From Phycisphaerae bacterium (lineage in GTDB: Bacteria; Planctomycetota; Phycisphaerae; UBA1845; UTPLA1), in contig JAHBXN010000001.1 in assembly GCA_019636475.1 (NCBI GenBank), positions 62,001 to 126,000 on the forward strand: a DNA stretch of 64,000 nucleotides. The letters are read 5' to 3'. Below are positions 26,893-33,571 of the stretch, one piece after another (position 1 is the stretch's first letter; each line of letters starts with the position of its first letter). Under the pieces are notes generated by a model that was not told the origin of the DNA, searched no databases, and was given only the letters and a program-made list of their open reading frames with translations. The position numbers were made by a program, and so were the translations under genes.

Positions 26893-27687
26893 TCAGCCCG
26901 GCGATCGGCCGTGTGCCGTCTCTCGGGCACCCAGCCAGACCAGCACGCGCCGTCGAAGCAAAGTGAAAGGACGAAAGACCCGTCGATGCCACGCGATCCA
27001 GAATGGCGCTTTACCGGTCCTTTGGAAGGTCGCCTCATCCAATTGGTCCGGACGCAGCCGGCGCCAATGTTTCATCAAATGATATCGATCCGATTGTTGA
27101 AGGACGCCGAGCATCCATCGGGCCGGCCAGGTCCGCCCGAGCCAGCCGTCAAACTTCCATGAAATCTGGAAATCGATGAGATGTGGCATCCCGTCGTCCC
27201 CGACGAGCACATTCTCGCGTTTCTCCAAATCGACATACGCCATATTCCGTGAGTGAATCTCTCCGAGCAGTTTCTCGAGTCGCGGGAAGAACTCATCGCC
27301 GGGACGATCTTCCCGACCCAGCGGCCGCCCCGGGACATACGCACGCACCAAACCGGTCCGAAGCACCGTACCGAGACACTCCGGAACGCCCTCGCAGCCA
27401 GCGACCGCACGGAGCATTCGACTTTCGCGTTTCATCAACACTAATCCGATGAAAGAGACCGGAATTCCCATGATCGGCGCCTGCCGCCCGATCTTCACGA
27501 CCACTTTTCGCCCGGCCCCTTCGTACAGACCCGTGCCGGCAAAAAAGTCGTGTTTGTAGGTCTGAATATGAATGAACGTCTCGCCGTTCAGAGTGACTTT
27601 GGATGGCAGATCGCGGTGCCCCAGCGCCCGCAACCAGCCCGGGGGGTTTGTCTTGGATACACCGGTGGATTTCCGAGAGTGAGCCAT
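26893..27687 (-). CDS. Lipopolysaccharide-kinase-like protein (Kdo/WaaP or RIO-like fold)
   Basis: 264 residues. The kinase fold is visible in outline: Lys in KVVVKIGR, Glu in MKRESRML, catalytic loop YVDLEKRENVLV (Asp and Asn kept, the HRD His replaced by Tyr) and DFQ in place of DFG. This pattern is seen in bacterial LPS core and Kdo kinases rather than in protein kinases. The C-terminal third is basic (FTLLRRRVLVWLG). It may phosphorylate an envelope sugar. It is transcribed from an AT-rich region holding a perfect TATAAT only about 17 bases before the ATG and has no clear ribosome site. Confidence 0.75.
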   Translation of the reverse strand: MAHSRKSTGVSKTNPPGWLRALGHRDLPSKVTLNGETFIHIQTYKHDFFAGTGLYEGAGRKVVVKIGRQAPIMGIPVSFIGLVLMKRESRMLRAVAGCEGVPECLGTVLRTGLVRAYVPGRPLGREDRPGDEFFPRLEKLLGEIHSRNMAYVDLEKRENVLVGDDGMPHLIDFQISWKFDGWLGRTWPARWMLGVLQQSDRYHLMKHWRRLRPDQLDEATFQRTGKAPFWIAWHRRVFRPFTLLRRRVLVWLGARETAHGRSPG

Positions 27688-27703
27688 AGCGGTATAAAAC
27701 TAT

Positions 27704-27709
27704 ATTATA
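27704..27709 (-). promoter_or_regulatory. TATAAT -10 element for the LPS-kinase-like gene
   Basis: A perfect TATAAT on the minus strand (27709-27704) inside an unusually AT-rich stretch. Transcription would start near 27697, leaving about 10 bases before the ATG at 27687. No good -35 was found at 16-18 bases. Confidence 0.45.
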
Positions 27710-27837
27710 AATGACTTTGTGAATTTTCGAGCCAAAGATTTTTTGGGATTGATCCAACTGAAACTACACCCCGTTCCGTGAAAATTGGTTTCAACGATCC
27801 TATCATAAGGACGCAGGGCGCGCCAGTCAGACAGATC

Positions 27838-27866
27838 TTGACTTGCGACACTGCACGATTTATCGT
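27838..27866 (+). promoter_or_regulatory. Promoter for the Rrf2 regulator gene
   Basis: TTGACT (27838-27843), a 17-base spacer and TATCGT (27861-27866), followed by the ATG at 27897 after about 24 bases of leader containing GAGG. Confidence 0.5.
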
Positions 27867-27896
27867 CCAATGGATAGCTACTGAGGATCAGCGACT

Positions 27897-28334
27897 ATGC
27901 TCCGCAAGAAAACCGCCACGTATGCGCTGCTCGCAATCTACGAGATCGCGCAGCAAAACAACGGATCAAAATCACCCGCCGGGGTGAGGGCCGGCGACAT
28001 AGCCAATAAGCACAATCTGCCGAAAGCGTACGCCGCCAAAATACTGAGCCAGCTCGCCAACGCGGGAATTCTACACTCCGACCGAGGCCCCCGAGGTGGA
28101 TTCCGGCTGAATCGAGCTCCAGAGACCATCTCACTTTATGACGTCTTCGACGGCGTCGGCGCGTTCATTTCCTTTGAAAAACAGGACGAGCATTTCCAGA
28201 GTATGCCTTCCGCCGTCCAGACCACGATGAGCCGAGCCCATGATGACGCACATGTCCGACTCAAGGAACTCTTTGCGGGCACGTCACTGGTTGACCTGCT
28301 CGACAGCCAACTCGCAGTCGCGAGTCACACTTGA
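27897..28334 (+). CDS. Rrf2-family transcriptional regulator
   Basis: 145 residues, normal size. The winged helix-turn-helix is at the N-terminus (KTATYALLAIYEIA, VRAGDIANKHNLPKAYAAKILSQLANAGIL) and the wing RGPRGGFRLNR is the Rrf2 signature. The protein has no Cys at all, so it cannot carry the Fe-S cluster of IscR- or NsrR-type members and must sense something else, or simply bind DNA. Convergent with the hsp20 gene. Target genes are unknown. Confidence 0.9.
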   Translation: MLRKKTATYALLAIYEIAQQNNGSKSPAGVRAGDIANKHNLPKAYAAKILSQLANAGILHSDRGPRGGFRLNRAPETISLYDVFDGVGAFISFEKQDEHFQSMPSAVQTTMSRAHDDAHVRLKELFAGTSLVDLLDSQLAVASHT

Positions 28335-28360
28335 GCGCCGCGGGCATTCGGGTGAGTGTC

Positions 28361-28831
28361 TCAGCCGTGGCGTGAATCTTCCGCCGCGACTTTGACCTTG
28401 CGTCCCATGGCTTCCTGCGCTTTGGAGACTCGGACATACAGCACGCCGTCCTTGAAATTCGCGGAGACCGAATTCTCATCGACTGGCGCATCGAATTCAG
28501 TCCTTCTGCAGAAGCTCCCGAATCGACATTCACGCCGGATGATTCGGTTGCCCTCGGCCACGTTCTCCGGCGCGCGCTTCGTTCCCTTGATCGTCAACGT
28601 CGGCTTCAGGATCGAAACTTCAATGTCGTCCGGAGTGATGCCGGGAATTTCGACGCGAATCAAGTATCCGTCCGTCTGCTCGGTCACGTCCATTCTTGGG
28701 GCCCAGTCCTGACCATCCAGCGGCGCGGTGCTCAGTCCTCCGTGCCACACGCGATCGACGAGCCGATCGAATTCGTTTCGCAACTCCTGGACCGAAAACG
28801 GAATATCTGATGGAAACTGGAAACCGGCCAT
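28361..28831 (-). CDS. Small heat-shock protein, Hsp20/alpha-crystallin family
   Basis: 156 residues from the ATG at 28831, chosen because GGAGG lies 7 bases upstream. The alpha-crystallin domain covers about 45-145: PRMDVTEQTDGYLIRVEIPG, then CRFGSFCRRTEFDAPVD, then ANFKDGVLYVRVSK with the A-x-F-x-x-G-V-L signature. An ATP-independent chaperone that holds unfolding proteins. No CIRCE element or ROSE-type thermosensor was recognised upstream. Confidence 0.93.
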   Translation of the reverse strand: MAGFQFPSDIPFSVQELRNEFDRLVDRVWHGGLSTAPLDGQDWAPRMDVTEQTDGYLIRVEIPGITPDDIEVSILKPTLTIKGTKRAPENVAEGNRIIRRECRFGSFCRRTEFDAPVDENSVSANFKDGVLYVRVSKAQEAMGRKVKVAAEDSRHG

Positions 28832-29484
28832 AGCGAGTCCTCCGATTGTCAACCTTACAACGCTTCGCGATGGCGACCCGACATCGCCCGCGCCAGACGG
28901 TGCACCGCAATCACCATCTTAAATCGTACGGCGTCACAGGACCTAATCCCAATCTCACATCGCATTGCCGACCAGACTTACGCATGACCTCGATCATGGG
29001 ATGAAAGAATCGTGCTCAAAAATGGGGTGCTCTACTCGCATCGGGACCCTTACTTATGGGCTCATTTCCCCATTTCGCTTTCCATCTCGCCACACCTCAA
29101 TGACGCCTTATTATTTCAATAATTCTAACCATCTTCCCTGCAACAGCTTAGAATCAGCGACAACTCATTGCCCCGTTTCGACCCTCAATGTGGCACGAGA
29201 AGTGGTTATATCCCCCAGTGTCAGCCAATTGGCAATATAAGCCAATGGCTTGGAGGCGAAAATTCAGGAGGCCGAGCGGGATTCGTCAGAATCGCACGGA
29301 CTTTGGGAGAGGTTTCGGGCGAAATGGGGAATCTTGCTTTGCCGAATGCTGCCGGGGGGCAGCGCTGCGGGGTCGCGACGACGGGAGACGGCGCGACTCC
29401 GCTTTTCTTTTACACCCATTGCCTCTACGGGATGCCGCACGCACGCACCGATCGAAGGCCGAAAAGCCAACGCTCGTTTTCATG
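28832..29484 (+). other. Intergenic region upstream of the B12-controlled locus
   Basis: About 650 bases, AT-richer than its surroundings up to 29250. No gene is supported; the frames that cross it lack ribosome sites and conserved composition. A dyad TTGGC (29229-29233) / GCCAA (29241-29245) lies in a short cluster of GCCAAT-like words at 29224-29252. Confidence 0.4.
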
Positions 29485-29512
29485 TTGACTTTCCATCCGA
29501 CGACAGTAAATT
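29485..29512 (+). promoter_or_regulatory. Likely promoter of the B12-controlled operon
   Basis: TTGACT (29485-29490), a 16-base spacer and TAAATT (29507-29512). Transcription would start about 29519, some 70 bases before the riboswitch. A TTGACA at 29571-29576 is too close to the riboswitch to serve it. Confidence 0.4.
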
Positions 29513-29589
29513 CCCCGCAACATGCAAACTGCGGGCCTTCCGAGTCCAGATCGGGGTTCCGCAGGTTCGTTTGACAAGTTCATATTGCT

Positions 29590-29777
29590 CGGTGTCGGTC
29601 TCCTGCGTTGGGAGACTCGAAAGGGAAGATGGTGCAAATCCATCGCGGTCCCGCCGCTGTAATCGGGGACGATGGTCGCAAATGCCATTTCTGATCGCTC
29701 GCGTAACTGTTCGCATCGATCGGGGAGAAGGCGCGGCCAATCGGATGATCCGAGAGCCAGAAGACCTGCCGACACCG
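29590..29777 (+). ncRNA. Cobalamin (vitamin B12) riboswitch
   Basis: The class is recognised from its conserved blocks in order: AAAGGGAA (29620-29627), GGTGCAAATCC (29631-29641), GCGGTCCCGCCGCTGTAA (29645-29662) and the B12 box GAGCCAGAAGACCTGCC (29754-29770). The closing stem P1 is a perfect 9 bp: CGGTGTCGG (29590-29598) with CCGACACCG (29769-29777). With adenosyl- or other cobalamins bound, these RNAs normally switch off the genes behind them. An intrinsic terminator lies about 120 bases downstream and a three-gene operon follows. Confidence 0.93.
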
Positions 29778-29899
29778 AAACCAAGTCGCATCGCCTCGGG
29801 ATTACGGGCGAAGTGTCGACGAACGGCCGCCGTCCTGTCGTATTCGCGGTGGCCGCACGGATTGGCTTTCCGTCCAATTCCACCGATCGGCTTCTTCGA

Positions 29900-29934
29900 A
29901 CTCCGAACGTCCGCGGGCGTTGCGGAGTTTTTTT
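29900..29934 (+). terminator. Intrinsic terminator (attenuator) behind the B12 riboswitch
   Basis: ACTCCG-AACG (29900-29909) pairs with CGTT-G-CGGAGT (29918-29928), ten base pairs with one bulged G, followed by seven T (29928-29934). It ends 39 bases before the GTG start of the operon, with no gene between it and the riboswitch. It should act as the transcriptional off-switch when cobalamin is bound. Confidence 0.85.
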
Positions 29935-29973
29935 ATGCGGTGACGAGAGATCGCCGCTGGAAGGAGCACGATT

Positions 29974-30984
29974 GTGCCAATTTCCTGTTTTGCATCGCCT
30001 GAGCTTGCCCTGAATTCTGTCAGAATCCGAGTTGTCCTCGCAACATTGACGATCGCATTGATCGCTCCGGGGGTTGTGTCCGCGTCGCCGTGGGCGACTT
30101 CATGGCAGAGCTACGATCCCGGATCGACGCCTGTATTCGGGTACACCAATCCGGACACCGCACTCGGCATGCCCGAGCGATTCACCGGAGAAAACGAATT
30201 CGGCGGCGCATTCGCCTCCGCCGTGACGATGTTTAACTCCGCCTTCGGGACGGATGAAGTCGTCAGCATCGGTGAGGGTGGGCACCTCACACTGGAACTC
30301 GGCACTCCGGCTACAAACAATCCGAGCAATCCTTACGGCGTCGATCTGATCATCTTCGGCAATGCCGGCTTCACGGACAGCGACTATCCCAACGGCACCA
30401 TCGGCTCACCCGCGTCGCTCTACGGCTTCGGATTCGGGCGCATCGAGCTTTCGGCGGACGGCGTGAATTTTTTTGAGTTACCCGGCTTGAGGGCTGACAC
30501 CCTTTTCCCGACTCAGGGCTACCAGGATGTGGATCCTCTTTCATCGAATCCGGGCAGCATCGAGACCGACTTTTTCAAGCCGGTCAATCCAGCGCTGACC
30601 TTGTCCGACTTCGATGGATTGAGCTATGCGCAAGCCCTGGCACTCTATGACGGCTCGGGCGGCGGCACGCCAATCGACATCGGGCTGGTGGGACTCTCCA
30701 TGGTGACCCATGTGCGTATTCTCGTTGATGACGACTTCAATCCGGGTACATTCCGCTCGGCGGAGATCGACGCGATCACCGTCGTTCCGGAGCCGGCTTC
30801 GGCGGCTTGTCTCCTGGCAGCGGCGGGATGCGTTCTGCTTCGGCGAGGCCAGCGCCGGGGTGCAGCGATCAAGCCCTTCGTCAAGCGAGTTGCGATCGGC
30901 GAGCCAATCAGCGGCGGGATTTTCAGCGCGAATGTTGCCCGGGCCGCCGGGCGACTTCATCATTCGGGGATCACGCCGCGGTGA
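29974..30984 (+). CDS. Secreted PEP-CTERM surface protein under B12 control
   Basis: 336 residues from a GTG at 29974 with AAGGAG 7 bases upstream. Signal peptide at about 17-38 (VVLATLTIALIAPGVVSAS). The body has the pattern of a family of cell-surface proteins I know only by its look: YTNPDTALG, VVSIGEGGHLTLEL, NPYGVDLIIFGNAGF and FGFGRIELSADGVNFFELPG. Near residues 271-292, VPEPAS, a hydrophobic stretch and RRGQRR form an exosortase sorting signal, although about 45 further residues follow it, which is unusual and may be an extension past the original stop. The gene overlaps the next by four bases (GTGA). Placement behind a B12 riboswitch suggests a role in corrinoid capture or in a process replaced when B12 is plentiful. 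Confidence 0.82.
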   Translation: MPISCFASPELALNSVRIRVVLATLTIALIAPGVVSASPWATSWQSYDPGSTPVFGYTNPDTALGMPERFTGENEFGGAFASAVTMFNSAFGTDEVVSIGEGGHLTLELGTPATNNPSNPYGVDLIIFGNAGFTDSDYPNGTIGSPASLYGFGFGRIELSADGVNFFELPGLRADTLFPTQGYQDVDPLSSNPGSIETDFFKPVNPALTLSDFDGLSYAQALALYDGSGGGTPIDIGLVGLSMVTHVRILVDDDFNPGTFRSAEIDAITVVPEPASAACLLAAAGCVLLRRGQRRGAAIKPFVKRVAIGEPISGGIFSANVARAAGRLHHSGITPR

Positions 30985-32522
30985 ACCGAATCATTCGACA
31001 ACTCACGCCGATTGTAATCATCGCGGCAGCGCCGTTTGCTTCAGCCAGCGACTGGCTTCAGCTTGCCGGCGGCGCGCAGCATCGGGGACACGGGACGGCC
31101 GCTCCGGGCGAAATGAGCGCAACAATCTGGATCGCCAATCAGGATTCCACGAGCGCGTCGCTTGTATTCGAGGGGCCTTCCTCACCGGTTGTGTTTGACG
31201 GCCGTGTCTACGCAAATGCCCGCGTCTATTCCGGCTCCAACCATGTTGCGAATCGGATCGTCGCCATCGATGCCGCGACCGGCGCGATTTTGTTCGAGAC
31301 ACCGATTATGCGCGTCTCACAGAATTCGTGGTCATCGCCCGCGGTCGATTCGCAGCATCGCCGCATCCTGATCGGCTCCGGCAATCGTGTCTATGCCATC
31401 GACGCAGATAGCGGCCATATCGACTGGGAGACGCCGCTCCTGCGCAACATTGTCAATGCGTCGGTGGTTGTTACGGACGACGCGGGAATCGGCCGTGCGT
31501 TTATCACTGATTTCGACGGCGCAGGCACAGATGGATCGCTCTACTGCATTAACACGGACGCTTTCGACGGCATTGCAAACCCGTACTTACCTGGAGAGAT
31601 CGTATGGCGCGAACCGATCGGCGGAACGAGCGGCAACTCCCCCGCCTATCTCGATGGCGTCGTGTATGTTTCATCCGTCACCGATCCGGCATCACCCGGA
31701 TTCCCGGGCATCGGACATTTGTATGCCTTTAACGCGGGCGCTGCCGATGGTCAGCGCCTCGTCTGGTCCGTCGGCGTGAGCGAGGGATTCTTCGGCGGCG
31801 TCACGGTCGCGAATGGGTTCGTCTACGCCGCCAGTTACAATTCATTTGGGGGCGCCAACAACTCCACGCTGGTGAAGGTCCGCGCAGCTGATGGCGTCAT
31901 TCAATGGACAACGGCCTGTGAGCGGTCCGATTCGATTCCGATCGTGGATGGAGATCGAATCTACCTGTCTGCGGGCATTCCGGGTTTCGGCAGCACACCC
32001 AAGGTGCAGGCCTTCGTCGACCACGGGACGTCTGCATCGAAGGTGTGGGATACGTACGCGGACACAAATGGAAGCCTCGTGGTCGGTGGATGGACGCATC
32101 AGCCGATCCTGGCTGATGGGATCCTGTACTGCGGACGCATCCCTAGCGGAAACGTGTTCTTCGGCGCGTACACCGAGATGTTCATGTTAAATGTCGGTGT
32201 ATCGCCCAATGATGCGTCGTTCGTCATCGATCATCGAGCCGGATTCGGCAGCAGCCCGGCAATCAGCGATGGACGGCTGTATTCCATCGGGCCGGATGGA
32301 TTGCATGCGATCGCCATGCTGGGTGATGTGTGCGGCGGGGCCGACAACCCGGTTTATGCGGCCGACGGCACGGTGGACGGCGCGGACATTCAATGTTTCG
32401 TTGAGTTGCTGCTGTCAGTCGACCCATCATCGGCTCGGATCGCCATCGCCGATTTCGATGGCGACGGAACGCTGACAGCGAGTGATGCCGCGCTATTCGC
32501 GGATTTCCTGATCGGACAGTGA
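30981..32522 (+). CDS. Secreted PQQ-type beta-propeller with dockerin-like C-terminus, B12-controlled
   Basis: 513 residues from the GTG at 30981, which overlaps the previous stop. Signal peptide about 1-23, probably cut after SAS. Repeated propeller strands: VFDGRVYANARVY, IVAIDAATGAILFETP, VYAIDADSGHIDWETP, LYAFNAGAADGQRLVWSV and LVKVRAADGVIQWTT. It lacks any visible enzyme motif and no PQQ-enzyme residues were recognised, so it is probably a binding protein. The last 65 residues carry two EF-hand-like loops (ADGTVDGADIQCF and DFDGDGTLTASDA), a dockerin-like calcium module typical of planctomycete secreted proteins. Its stop overlaps the start of the next gene. It is a candidate functional counterpart of the corrinoid-binding beta-propeller BtuG. 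Confidence 0.88.
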   Translation: MNRIIRQLTPIVIIAAAPFASASDWLQLAGGAQHRGHGTAAPGEMSATIWIANQDSTSASLVFEGPSSPVVFDGRVYANARVYSGSNHVANRIVAIDAATGAILFETPIMRVSQNSWSSPAVDSQHRRILIGSGNRVYAIDADSGHIDWETPLLRNIVNASVVVTDDAGIGRAFITDFDGAGTDGSLYCINTDAFDGIANPYLPGEIVWREPIGGTSGNSPAYLDGVVYVSSVTDPASPGFPGIGHLYAFNAGAADGQRLVWSVGVSEGFFGGVTVANGFVYAASYNSFGGANNSTLVKVRAADGVIQWTTACERSDSIPIVDGDRIYLSAGIPGFGSTPKVQAFVDHGTSASKVWDTYADTNGSLVVGGWTHQPILADGILYCGRIPSGNVFFGAYTEMFMLNVGVSPNDASFVIDHRAGFGSSPAISDGRLYSIGPDGLHAIAMLGDVCGGADNPVYAADGTVDGADIQCFVELLLSVDPSSARIAIADFDGDGTLTASDAALFADFLIGQ

Positions 32523-33406
32523 TGAACGAATCGAAAAGCAAGGCAGGAAATTCGAAGCGGCGGACGGAGTCGACGTCGGAACGAGAGGCCTACTCCGTCT
32601 CGTCGCGGCGGCGCGGTTTCACGCTGCTTGAATTGCTGGTCGTGATCGGCATTCTTGCCGTTGTCGTGTCGATCCTTCTGCCCGCGCTCTCGTCCGCGCG
32701 TCGATCGGGCATGCGCGCAGCCTGCGGCGCACGGCTCCGGGAACTCGGCCGAGCGCTCGTTATGTATGCCAACGATCACGACGATCGTGCCATTCCACTG
32801 GCATATACTGACATGGCGGTCATCGGCTCGGGACCGGCGGTCTATTGGTGGGGTACGAACGAATCGGGGGCCGTGGACCACGAACGTGGATTTACATGGC
32901 CATATCTGCAGACGATTCCATCACCATCCAGTGTTTTCGAATGTCCGGAACAACCGTGGGGCAGCTATCGTCCGCAAGGCGCCGCGCAAGCCATTACCAG
33001 CACTTACGGTTACAACGGCTATTACCTTTCGCCTTCTCAAACGCCGGGATTCTCTTTTCAAATCGGACATCGCGAATGGAAGACTCTGTCGCGAGTTCGA
33101 GAGGCTTCGCAGGTTTTTGTATTTGCCGACGCCATGATTGACCTGGGCGGCGCACTGCCGCGCAACAGCGCCTTGCTGGACCCGCCGATGCTTTTTGACG
33201 GTGCCGGCTGGACCCTAAATGAGAGTCCGACCACTTCTTTTCGGCATGCCGATCGTGCGCAAGCGGTTCATGCCGACGGGCATGTCGAAGCGTACCGCAG
33301 TCGGCCGGCGTGGCTGACATCGTCGCGATGGCGCATTGGAAGCGTCGGCGTAGAGAACGGCCCGCATTATGTTCCAGACTGGCGGGACTGGATCGCAGCG
33401 CCGTAA
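32519..33406 (+). CDS. Prepilin-like protein with H-x-D-G-type C-terminus, B12-controlled
   Basis: 295 residues. Residues about 30-60 are a type IV prepilin N-terminus: basic residues, RRGFTLLELLVVIGILAVVV with cleavage expected between Gly and Phe, and Glu at +5. The globular part is of the type that is much expanded in planctomycetes, with MYANDHDD, FECPEQ and a final FRHADRAQAVHADGHVE. The start overlaps the stop of the propeller gene (ATGA). The large prepilin peptidase at 8114-9655 could process it. In this operon it may form a pseudopilus-like element that presents or secretes the two other surface proteins; that is inference. Confidence 0.87.
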   Translation: MMNESKSKAGNSKRRTESTSEREAYSVSSRRRGFTLLELLVVIGILAVVVSILLPALSSARRSGMRAACGARLRELGRALVMYANDHDDRAIPLAYTDMAVIGSGPAVYWWGTNESGAVDHERGFTWPYLQTIPSPSSVFECPEQPWGSYRPQGAAQAITSTYGYNGYYLSPSQTPGFSFQIGHREWKTLSRVREASQVFVFADAMIDLGGALPRNSALLDPPMLFDGAGWTLNESPTTSFRHADRAQAVHADGHVEAYRSRPAWLTSSRWRIGSVGVENGPHYVPDWRDWIAAP

Positions 33407-33444
33407 GCGGCGATCGTCGACCCGGCCCCTCATCGAATCGATCG

Positions 33445-33461
33445 GCACCGGACGCCGGTGC
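33445..33461 (+). terminator. Small GC-rich hairpin after the B12-controlled operon
   Basis: GCACCGG (33445-33451) pairs with CCGGTGC (33455-33461) over a 3-base loop, 39 bases after the last stop of the operon. No T run follows, so it is a weak terminator at best. Confidence 0.35.
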
Positions 33462-33571
33462 GCGCCGGTGACCTGATCGACGCCGTTGAATCGAATTGCG
33501 CTGGTGTCGCGCATCGACACGCGAGGCGGCGTTCTTTGTTCGCAACATGAAGGCGGTTATCATGGCGTTGA

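Noticed and set aside
26412-27038. 208-codon minus-strand frame before flp
   Set aside because: Overlaps the kinase-like gene in another frame and has no family features.
29191-29206. Sigma-54-like motif starting TGGCACG
   Set aside because: The -24 part is good but the -12 part reads GTGG where GC is required, and no gene starts at a fitting distance.
29571-29576. TTGACA as -35 of the B12-controlled operon
   Set aside because: Its transcription start would fall inside P1 of the riboswitch; the pair at 29485-29512 fits better.
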